From Candidatus Nitrosopumilus sp. (GTDB lineage: Archaea; Thermoproteota; Nitrososphaeria; Nitrososphaerales; Nitrosopumilaceae), in NCBI GenBank assembly GCA_018657375.1, contig JABHXI010000094.1:1-5847 (forward strand): a stretch of 5,847 bases of DNA, read 5' to 3'. Positions within the stretch are counted from its first letter, which is position 1; each line of letters opens with the position of its first letter. The translations under genes and the position numbers were made by a program. The notes under the pieces are model-generated. The model was not told where the DNA came from and made no database searches. It saw only the letters and a program-made list of their open reading frames with translations. This document shows positions 1-5,071 of this stretch, piece by piece.

Positions 1-942
1 CATCTTTAGTATATTTTTAAATTGTGAATTGGTATGATAGTTTGTAGATACAATCAAGGTTTCAACAGCACTCATTTTTAAAGCACGATGTATGACGCTA
101 TTTCTTTTTGCAGTTAATCCATCCTTCACTAAATTCTCATATTTTTGGATTAATTCCACCATGTGTTTTTTTCTGTACTCGTACAAATGGTGAATGATTA
201 TCTCATGAATGTCATTAATCGAAGTTGTGAAAGACAGTCCTTCAACAAACCTACATTTTGAAGTTAGTTCGGAATTTAATTCGTCATAAAATTCTGTTTT
301 CCCATTACCATTTCCCCCTAAAAGTATAAGTTCAGAACCTGCGCCCATCAGTCTAACTTTATTTGCAACCTTTTTGAAAAAGACGTGAATTTTTGTTTGT
401 CTTGCACGTAAAAATCGGCCCTGGCTTTGTCCGCCTTTCTTGTGTCTTCCCTGTAAATCAATTTTTAATTTAGATTCTTGAATAATTTGACTGCCTTGGA
501 ATTTTTGTATTTTTGCAGTTTTTTGATCAACTGTTACCAGTAAAACATTGTGATTTGTTTTTAAAATATCTGAAAACGGTTTAACGTATGGTTTTTTATT
601 TTCCATATAGATATAAGGTAATTTCTGAGAGGTTCCAATCACCTTAACTTCAATTTTTCCGCTCTTAATCCAACCAAAAATACACAGTGTTTTAGTGAAT
701 TTTCCAACAGACACAGGATTCTTTTTTAGTTCCAATATTTTTTTTCCAATTCTTAATTCAATTTTTTTAAAGGATTCAGAACGGCTTGTTTCTTGCAATA
801 GTTGAATTGTGTCCTGTCCTTTTCCATATGGATAATATACGGAAATACAGGGGGTATTGATTTTCTTTAATTCTTGTAAAAATTGATTCAATGATAGCCA
901 TTCAGATGAAGAAATTTCAGACAATTCAGCATGACCAGTCAT
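1..942 (-). CDS. eRF1-family (aRF1/Vms1-like) GGQ protein lacking NIKS, 3' end outside window
   Basis: I translated the minus strand from ATG at 942. It stays open for 314 codons to the window edge, so the C-terminus is missing. Residues 1-130 correspond to the eRF1 N-terminal domain in shortened form (CISVYYPYG at 32-40). Residues 131-270 are the central domain, with GRHKKGGQSQGRF and the GGQ triplet at 170-172. Known GGQ loops enter the peptidyl-transferase centre and trigger peptidyl-tRNA hydrolysis. From about 275 (GLTAKR...SAVETLIVS) the L7Ae-like C-terminal domain begins. Where canonical aRF1 carries NIKS, this protein reads ETSRSESFKKIELRI, so codon recognition appears lost. It is therefore more likely a ribosome-rescue or Vms1/baeRF-type hydrolase than the cell's stop-codon release factor; that role is inference. 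An in-frame TGA at 988-990 lies upstream, and 942 is the only ATG between. It is divergent from tfb. Confidence 0.85.
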   Translation of the reverse strand, partial: MTGHAELSEISSSEWLSLNQFLQELKKINTPCISVYYPYGKGQDTIQLLQETSRSESFKKIELRIGKKILELKKNPVSVGKFTKTLCIFGWIKSGKIEVKVIGTSQKLPYIYMENKKPYVKPFSDILKTNHNVLLVTVDQKTAKIQKFQGSQIIQESKLKIDLQGRHKKGGQSQGRFLRARQTKIHVFFKKVANKVRLMGAGSELILLGGNGNGKTEFYDELNSELTSKCRFVEGLSFTTSINDIHEIIIHHLYEYRKKHMVELIQKYENLVKDGLTAKRNSVIHRALKMSAVETLIVSTNYHTNSQFKNILKM

Positions 943-964
943 AAAAACCAGTAAAATTACTTTT

Positions 965-972
965 GTAATAAG
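965..972 (-). promoter_or_regulatory. Putative TATA box of the eRF1-like gene
   Basis: On the minus strand the sequence reads CTTATTAC, centred about 26 bp upstream of the ATG at 942. That is the spacing expected for a leaderless archaeal transcript. It is weaker than the TTATATAC boxes of tfb and the DUF1722 gene, so the call rests mainly on position. Confidence 0.35.
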
Positions 973-1081
973 ATTTGTGAAATATGATCAAAACAAGCAA
1001 GATTAATGAAAAAGATCGAAAAACCAGAAATTAGCACAATTTTACCCTAAAATTGAATTTTTTATAACAATTTGAAATAGC

Positions 1082-1089
1082 TTATATAC
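1082..1089 (+). promoter_or_regulatory. TATA box of the tfb-tbp operon
   Basis: TTATATAC lies in an otherwise mixed AT-rich spacer and is identical to the box upstream of the DUF1722 gene. Its centre at about 1085 predicts transcription starting near 1111. That leaves only about 7 nt of leader before the TTG at 1118. The GGGGAG at 1099-1104, which resembles a Shine-Dalgarno sequence, would then lie upstream of the transcript start. Confidence 0.6.
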
Positions 1090-1117
1090 TAACAACACGG
1101 GGAGATGCTGTATTATT

Positions 1118-2041
1118 TTGGTTCAAGAAATTGCTAACACAGACACCATGTGTGGACGTTGTGGAAAAAATGGAATGTTGACAGACAATGTCACAGGAGA
1201 AAGATTCTGTGGCAAGTGCGGTTTTGTAATTTCTGAAACGTTGCAAGATGCAGGACCTGAATGGAGATCATTTTCAAAAGAAGGCGGAGCAGATCCAACA
1301 CGAACTGGTGCACCAACATCATTAACAATGCACGATAGAGGACTTGCAACAATTATCAATCCGCTAAACAAAGACGCGTCTGGAAAACCGTTGTCAACGA
1401 CAATGAAGAGTACAATTGAACGTCTCAGAACTTGGGACAGTAGAAGTAAAGTTAATGCGTCAGCAGATAAAAATTTGAGACAGGCATTAAGCGAACTAGC
1501 CACATTAAAAGATAAACTTTCACTTTCAGATTCAGTTATTGAAAAAGCGGCTTACATTTACAGAAAAGCATTAGAGAAAGGATTGGTAAAGGGTCGTTCT
1601 ATTTCTGCATTAATTGCATCTGCATTATATGCAGCTTGTAGAGATACCGAAACACCAAGAACTTTGAAAGATGTTGCAGATGCAGGGAACATTAAGAAAA
1701 AAGATATTGCAAGATGTTATAGATTGTTACATAGAGAATTAGAATTAAAAATGCCGGTAGTAGATCCTACACAATGCGTTGCCAAAATTGCAAGTAAATT
1801 ACAGATATCAGAGAAAACAAAACGTTATGGAATTAAGGTGTTAAGAGAAGCACAAGAACATGAAGAGTCAGCAGGTAAAGACCCGATGGGTCTTGCAGCA
1901 GCAGCACTTTACTTGTCATGTGTTAAAAATGGAGAAGATAGAACTCAAAGAGACATCGCAGAAGCTGCAAACGTGACAGAAGTCACAATAAGGAATAGAT
2001 ACAAAGGGCTAAGATTAGACCAAAGTATAGTGAGGACTTGA
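1118..2041 (+). CDS. tfb: Transcription initiation factor B (TFB)
   Basis: 307 residues, the usual length of archaeal TFB, the counterpart of eukaryotic TFIIB. It bridges TBP-bound promoter DNA and RNA polymerase. Visible in order: an N-terminal zinc ribbon with Cys12, Cys15, Cys31 and Cys34 (CGRCG...CGKCG), and the B-reader region (RTGAPTSLTMHDRGLATII, about 62-80). Two cyclin-like repeats follow, about 105-200 and 205-300. The second ends in a helix-turn-helix (TQRDIAEAANVTEVTIRNRY) that in this family contacts the BRE upstream of the TATA box. All elements are intact. The start is TTG at 1118; the first in-frame ATG (1148) would remove ten residues just before Cys12. The TATA position and short leader favour TTG, but 1148 is not excluded. 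tbp follows after 9 bp on the same strand. Thaumarchaea usually carry several TFBs; which paralogue this is cannot be told. Confidence 0.96.
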   Translation: MVQEIANTDTMCGRCGKNGMLTDNVTGERFCGKCGFVISETLQDAGPEWRSFSKEGGADPTRTGAPTSLTMHDRGLATIINPLNKDASGKPLSTTMKSTIERLRTWDSRSKVNASADKNLRQALSELATLKDKLSLSDSVIEKAAYIYRKALEKGLVKGRSISALIASALYAACRDTETPRTLKDVADAGNIKKKDIARCYRLLHRELELKMPVVDPTQCVAKIASKLQISEKTKRYGIKVLREAQEHEESAGKDPMGLAAAALYLSCVKNGEDRTQRDIAEAANVTEVTIRNRYKGLRLDQSIVRT

Positions 2042-2050
2042 TGAGATAAA

Positions 2051-2611
2051 ATGCCACAAACAAAACCAATCATAGCAATAGTAAACGTAGTTGCATCAGC
2101 AACAATTGATCAAAAATTAGACTTGATAGATATTACAACTAAATTTCCAGATGTAGAGTATCATCCAGAGCAGTTCCCAGGAGCAGTATTCAGACTTAAA
2201 AATCCAAAAACAGCCACATTGTTGTTTAGTTCTGGTAAAATGGTATGTACAGGTGCTAAGTCACAAGAGTTAGCAGAGACTGCAGTATCAAATGTAGTAA
2301 AAATATTGAGAAAAGGTAAAATCAAAATTAAAAAAGATGCCGTAGTTCAAATTCAAAACATCGTATCGTCAATCAACCTCGGAGGCAAAGTCAACCTGGA
2401 GCAGGCTGCAAGAACGCTGCCAAGAAGCATGTACGAGCCAGAGCAGTTCCCAGGACTGATTCACAGAATGCTTGATCCAAAAACAGTGATTCTAATTTTT
2501 GCATCAGGAAAACTGGTTTGTGTCGGCGCTAAACTTGAGAGTGAAATTCATCGTTCAGTTCACCAAATCCATAGTTTGCTAGAAGAAAAAGATTTGATGG
2601 TATACGAATAA
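2051..2611 (+). CDS. tbp: TATA-box-binding protein (TBP)
   Basis: 186 residues, normal for archaeal TBP, made of two direct repeats (about 7-90 and 98-180) that form the saddle sitting on the TATA minor groove. The four phenylalanines that kink the DNA in this family are present: Phe42 (EQFPGAVFRL), Phe59 (LLFSSGK), Phe133 (EQFPGLIHRM) and Phe150 (LIFASGK). The paired Asn positions of the VVNVVAS-type strands are Asn12 and Asn103. The C-terminus lacks a long acidic tail (EEKDLMVYE). It is co-oriented with tfb, 9 bp after its stop, so probably co-transcribed. AAGTATAG at 2023-2030 is centred about 25 bp before the ATG and could be a weak internal leaderless promoter. The second repeat contains a markedly GC-richer stretch (2361-2460, 54 of 100 bases G or C, against 31 of 100 at 2051-2150). 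Confidence 0.96.
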   Translation: MPQTKPIIAIVNVVASATIDQKLDLIDITTKFPDVEYHPEQFPGAVFRLKNPKTATLLFSSGKMVCTGAKSQELAETAVSNVVKILRKGKIKIKKDAVVQIQNIVSSINLGGKVNLEQAARTLPRSMYEPEQFPGLIHRMLDPKTVILIFASGKLVCVGAKLESEIHRSVHQIHSLLEEKDLMVYE

Positions 2612-2621
2612 TTAAAAAAAT
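2612..2621 (-). terminator. T-run terminator of the 2624-3895 gene
   Basis: Read on the minus strand, a run of seven T (2614-2620) begins four bases after the stop codon of the exported-protein gene. Oligo-T without a hairpin is the usual archaeal intrinsic terminator. It lies in the 12-bp gap between two converging genes and touches the end of tbp. Confidence 0.5.
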
Positions 2622-2623
2622 AA

Positions 2624-3895
2624 TCATTCAATTTTTAACGGTATTTCAACATTTCCAAAACTTTCATCGACTCTAAAATCATAATTTTTAGATGGATCAT
2701 ATAGAAATTGATTTCCACCATACCCAATATTTGGTCCAAACATCATGTTGAAGATAATTGATGTTCCAGGGTTAATTGGAATTTGTCCAGATACAAAGTC
2801 CATTCCAGCATACTTGAATGACTTGGAGCCGTCCCATACATCATAGTTGCAGATTGAAGGTCCCGTACATTTTAGCGAAACAACCTCACTGCCGTTATTT
2901 TCAGCTAAAATCCTTAAACGAAGCATAGCCTGGCCAGAAGAACTTATTTCAAATTCGTTTCCAAAATTTCCAATTCCAGGATAGTAGTAAGTGATAGAAC
3001 CTACAGGGTATGCGTCAGAGGATTTTTTGAATTCGGCGGACTCAAGATTTTGTTTAATTTCTTTTTCGCAATTGAGTCGTTTGTAATTAGATTTAATGGA
3101 TTCACATTCAGAAACTATTGAATCGGATACAGATTCAATGGAATTTTGACTTACTGAAATAATACCGTTTTTTACAAGATGGTTAATGCCACTTAAAAAA
3201 TCAGATTCAGTTATCTGGCCTTCTGCCCACCATCCTGCGTTGTTTTTGACCCATGGGGGGATTTCATCATTTTTTTCTGAGGAGGTTGTTGAGTCAACCT
3301 CAAGAACATTTGCTTTGATTAAGAACTGAATACCGTGAACAAAGGAAGCGTCGTCAATTGAGCCGTCTGCCCACCATCCTGCGTTGTTTTTGACCCATGC
3401 AGGCACTGTTTCAGCAGATTTAGACATGCGAAAGTTAGGATCTATTTCATCAAGTAGAGGATTCATGTTTTGACCAGAAATTTTAACAATTGCGGCTGAA
3501 AAAATATCAGACGTAGAACCATCAGGCATAGTGAAATCCACATATTTGGCATAAACAGTGTCTCCAGGCATTGAAACTAGACGATTTTTTGCAGTGTCTC
3601 CGGAATCAGCGATAAAAACACGTCCTTTGAAAATTCCACTATACACTCCAGTTTCCACAACAGGTATTTCAAGACCGCTAGGTGAAGAATCAGACCAGAC
3701 ATAAATTGTAAATTTATCAGCGAAGTTCGGGTACTCTTTTTTGTTCATATCGTCATCATGAACGTAAATATCTACAAAAGAATTTGGAGAGATTATTTCT
3801 TGTTTCCAATACATGCTTCCAATATTGGAAGATTCAGCAAATGCAAATGGAAACGACAATGCAAGTAACGGAACAACTATTGCGAGTATATTCAA
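2624..3895 (-). CDS. Exported protein: beta-domain, two WVKNNAGWW repeats, Cys-linked C-terminal domain
   Basis: 423 residues from TTG at 3895. Residues 1-20 are a hydrophobic signal peptide ending AFA before ESS, so the product is probably outside the membrane. About 40-140 is a beta-rich domain with an acidic HDDDMN loop (46-51) and ETGVYSGIFKG. It resembles repeats of large thaumarchaeal surface proteins and may bind calcium (inference). Two WVKNNAGWW units follow (165-200, 213-248). Next comes a polar linker with Cys264 and Cys276 (SNYKRLNCEK), then a C-terminal domain (300-423) with CTGPSIC (343, 349), YDVWDGSKSF and GPNIGYGG. No membrane anchor is seen at the C-terminus. The next gene upstream is a paralogue without the beta-domain. 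A second TTG at 3910 would add five residues (MEIII), but promoter geometry shared with the paralogue favours 3895. Function is unknown; surface binding or envelope structure is a guess. Confidence 0.9.
   Translation of the reverse strand: MNILAIVVPLLALSFPFAFAESSNIGSMYWKQEIISPNSFVDIYVHDDDMNKKEYPNFADKFTIYVWSDSSPSGLEIPVVETGVYSGIFKGRVFIADSGDTAKNRLVSMPGDTVYAKYVDFTMPDGSTSDIFSAAIVKISGQNMNPLLDEIDPNFRMSKSAETVPAWVKNNAGWWADGSIDDASFVHGIQFLIKANVLEVDSTTSSEKNDEIPPWVKNNAGWWAEGQITESDFLSGINHLVKNGIISVSQNSIESVSDSIVSECESIKSNYKRLNCEKEIKQNLESAEFKKSSDAYPVGSITYYYPGIGNFGNEFEISSSGQAMLRLRILAENNGSEVVSLKCTGPSICNYDVWDGSKSFKYAGMDFVSGQIPINPGTSIIFNMMFGPNIGYGGNQFLYDPSKNYDFRVDESFGNVEIPLKIE
3152..3259 (-). repeat. WVKNNAGWW repeat unit 2 of the 423-residue protein
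   Basis: A 36-residue unit: P-W-V-K-N-N-A-G-W-W-A-E-G, then an acidic turn, a helix (FLSGINHLVKNGI) and a short strand. This is the most diverged of the four copies, with E for D and ITESDFLSG for IDDxSFxxG. Its core DNA (3222-3247) is nonetheless identical to the other three. Confidence 0.85.
3296..3403 (-). repeat. WVKNNAGWW repeat unit 1 of the 423-residue protein
   Basis: A 36-residue unit with the pattern PAWVKNNAGWWADGSIDD followed by SFVHGIQFLIKANVLEV. Its DNA at 3349-3397 is identical over 49 bp to unit 2 of the neighbouring paralogue (4640-4688), closer than to the other unit of its own gene. Confidence 0.88.
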
Positions 3896-3917
3896 TATGA
3901 TAATTTCCAATTTTTCT

Positions 3918-3924
3918 TATTTAA
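3918..3924 (-). promoter_or_regulatory. TATA box (TTAAATA) of the 2624-3895 gene
   Basis: On the minus strand TTAAATA is centred at 3921, exactly 26 bp from the TTG at 3895. The same heptamer stands at the same distance from the ATG of the paralogue. This implies a leaderless transcript and supports 3895 over 3910 as start. A second TA-rich stretch at 3955-3962 is further away and less convincing. Confidence 0.55.
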
Positions 3925-3944
3925 AAAATAACACTAGCCATGCA

Positions 3945-3954
3945 TAGTGCTAAA
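3945..3954 (-). promoter_or_regulatory. Shared TTTAGCACTA box, copy 1
   Basis: On the minus strand TTTAGCACTA ends 21 bp from the 5' end of TTAAATA and 50 bp from the start codon. An identical 10-mer with identical spacing precedes the paralogue. The position just upstream of TATA/BRE suits an activator site. Its CACTA half also pairs with TAGTG (minus strand), from 3932-3936, as an inverted repeat. Confidence 0.45.
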
Positions 3955-3959
3955 GATAT

Positions 3960-3986
3960 AAAAATAAAATAAGAAAAAGGGGAAAA
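3960..3986 (-). terminator. Pyrimidine-rich terminator of the 3987-4925 gene
   Basis: Directly after the stop codon the minus strand reads TTTTCCCCTTTTTC, followed by further T-runs, typical of an archaeal oligo-T terminator. It ends at the start of the promoter region of the downstream paralogue. The two tandem genes therefore probably form separate transcripts rather than an operon. Confidence 0.5.
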
Positions 3987-4925
3987 TTATTCTAGGTCTA
4001 GATGGATATTTAGACTTCCAAATGGCTCACTGATTCTAAATTCATAACTCTTTGAGGAGTCATATTCAAATTGTGTTCCACCATATCCAATGTTAGGACC
4101 AAAGAGAATATTGAATTCTTTAGAAGTTCCAGGGTTCAAATTAATTTGACCGCTAGTGAAATCCATTCCAGAATACTTGAATGACTTGGATCCATCCCAT
4201 ACATCATAGTTACAGATTGCAGGACTTGTACAGTTTAAACCCAGAATATCTGAAGAAGTGTTTTCAGCTAGCATCCTAACAGATAGAATAGGTTGTCCTG
4301 TTGGACTAATTTCAAATTCGTTTCCTTCAGAATTTACTCCAAACCAATAATAATTAATTGGTCCAACTTGAAATAGTTCAGCACCTGTTTTGTAGGTATG
4401 AACCAGAATTTCTTGTTTTATGGGTTTTTCACAATCAAGTCGTTTGTAGGATTTTTTAATTTCAGAGCATTTTTCAAGTTCGTCTTCTAGTGATGCAATA
4501 ACAGAGTCACTGCCTGAAGATTTAGATTTATCAGAAGACGTCTTTTGAGTAGCCTGTTTAGCCACGTCGCTTGCTTGTTCAGGCAAGATCTTCATAATTC
4601 CTCCTTCTACCAAAAATTGAATTCCTTGAATAAATGAGTCGTCGTCAATTGAGCCGTCTGCCCACCATCCTGCGTTGTTTTTGACCCAAGATGGGATTTC
4701 GTTACTCGAACTCACACCCTGTGTGGTTGGAGGAATTTTCATAACTCCTTCCCTGACCAAAAACTGAATTCCCTGTACAAATGAGTCGTCGTCAATTGTT
4801 CCATCTGCCCACCATCCTGCGTTGTTTTTAATCCAAGATGGAACTTCTGCAGAAGCAGAGGTAACACTTGAACTAGCAAGTAGCAGTACTGCAATTGTGG
4901 AAATTGCGGTTAGCATCATTTTCAT
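3987..4925 (-). CDS. Exported protein with two WVKNNAGWW repeats and Cys-linked C-terminal domain
   Basis: 312 residues from ATG at 4925. It opens with a clear signal peptide (MKMMLTAISTIAVLLLASSS, cleavage likely after SASA, residue 26). Two WVKNNAGWW units (29-64, 78-113) follow almost at once. Then come a Ser/Lys-rich linker, a helical segment with Cys153 and Cys165 (KKSYKRLDCEKPIKQ), and a C-terminal domain (186-312). That domain has CTSPAIC (232, 238), YDVWDGSKSF and GPNIGYGG, closely matching the downstream paralogue. Both Cys pairs are conserved between the two proteins, which suggests two disulfides outside the cell (inference). A TTG at 4970 would add 15 residues before the signal peptide. 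I reject it because it disrupts the signal and the TTAAATA box is 26 bp from ATG 4925. The C-terminal domain is not one I can name, and the function is unknown. Confidence 0.9.
   Translation of the reverse strand: MKMMLTAISTIAVLLLASSSVTSASAEVPSWIKNNAGWWADGTIDDDSFVQGIQFLVREGVMKIPPTTQGVSSSNEIPSWVKNNAGWWADGSIDDDSFIQGIQFLVEGGIMKILPEQASDVAKQATQKTSSDKSKSSGSDSVIASLEDELEKCSEIKKSYKRLDCEKPIKQEILVHTYKTGAELFQVGPINYYWFGVNSEGNEFEISPTGQPILSVRMLAENTSSDILGLNCTSPAICNYDVWDGSKSFKYSGMDFTSGQINLNPGTSKEFNILFGPNIGYGGTQFEYDSSKSYEFRISEPFGSLNIHLDLE
4587..4694 (-). repeat. WVKNNAGWW repeat unit 2 of the 312-residue protein
   Basis: A 36-residue unit, PSWVKNNAGWWADGSIDD then DSFIQGIQFLVEGGIMKIL. It contains the 49-bp block (4640-4688) identical to unit 1 of the neighbouring paralogue. 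Confidence 0.88.
4734..4841 (-). repeat. WVKNNAGWW repeat unit 1 of the 312-residue protein
   Basis: A 36-residue unit, PSWIKNNAGWWADGTIDD then DSFVQGIQFLVREGVMKIP, beginning almost directly after the signal peptide. Its DNA core at 4804-4829 is identical to the three other units. Confidence 0.88.
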
Positions 4926-4947
4926 TAATTGTTTAAGAAAATAATCA

Positions 4948-4954
4948 TATTTAA
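4948..4954 (-). promoter_or_regulatory. TATA box (TTAAATA) of the 3987-4925 gene
   Basis: TTAAATA on the minus strand is centred at 4951, 26 bp from the ATG at 4925, implying a leaderless mRNA. It lies inside what would be coding sequence if translation began at 4970, which argues for the shorter protein. Confidence 0.6.
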
Positions 4955-4968
4955 CATGCTGCCAAATC

Positions 4969-5022
4969 AAATTCTAGTGCTAAAAAAATAAGGGCAAAAG
5001 GGGCAAAATTCTAGTGGCAAAG
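4969..5022. repeat. Short direct repeats in the divergent spacer
   Basis: AAATTCTAGTG occurs twice (4969-4979 and 5006-5016, 37 bp apart). Between and beside the copies are three G-rich units of the type GGGCAAAA (4992-4999, 5001-5008) and TGGCAAA (5015-5021). They lie 20-75 bp upstream of the TATA box of the DUF1722 gene. They could be operator sites or a remnant of duplication; no known motif is recognised. Confidence 0.5.
4975..4984 (-). promoter_or_regulatory. Shared TTTAGCACTA box, copy 2
   Basis: Identical 10-mer and identical spacing (21 bp to TTAAATA, 50 bp to the start codon) as copy 1 upstream of the paralogue. It sits in the 146-bp spacer shared with the divergent DUF1722 gene, so a bound factor could also affect that promoter. 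Confidence 0.45.
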
Positions 5023-5042
5023 CAGTTTTTAGTGATTTGCTG

Positions 5043-5050
5043 TTATATAC
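5043..5050 (+). promoter_or_regulatory. TATA box of the DUF1722 gene
   Basis: TTATATAC is centred about 26 bp before the ATG at 5072, giving a probable leaderless transcript. The octamer is identical to the tfb box at 1082-1089. Confidence 0.65.
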
Positions 5051-5071
5051 AAATCAAAAAATAGTATTAGA

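Noticed and set aside
1031..1037. TTAGCAC upstream of tfb as a third copy of the TTTAGCACTA box
   Set aside because: Only seven bases match, on the other strand orientation relative to its gene, and about 45 bp from the TATA box instead of 21 bp; expected by chance in AT-rich DNA.
1105..1137. ATG at 1105 as a start or upstream mini-ORF
   Set aside because: Out of frame with tfb, stops after ten codons, and the TATA position places it upstream of the expected transcript start.
1123..1503. Minus-strand open frame of 126 codons opposite tfb
   Set aside because: It lies entirely within the intact tfb gene, has no family resemblance and no promoter; it is a by-product of tfb codons.
3152..4841. 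The four repeat units as a CRISPR-like or mobile-element repeat
   Set aside because: The units are in-frame protein repeats within coding sequence, with no regular spacers and no transposase or terminal inverted repeats.
2624..4925. A two-gene operon of the exported paralogues
   Set aside because: A pyrimidine-rich terminator (3960-3986) and a complete separate promoter lie between them, so independent transcripts are more likely.
4926..4970. N-terminal extension of the 312-residue exported protein from TTG 4970
   Set aside because: It would put 15 polar residues before the signal peptide and place the TATA box inside the coding sequence.
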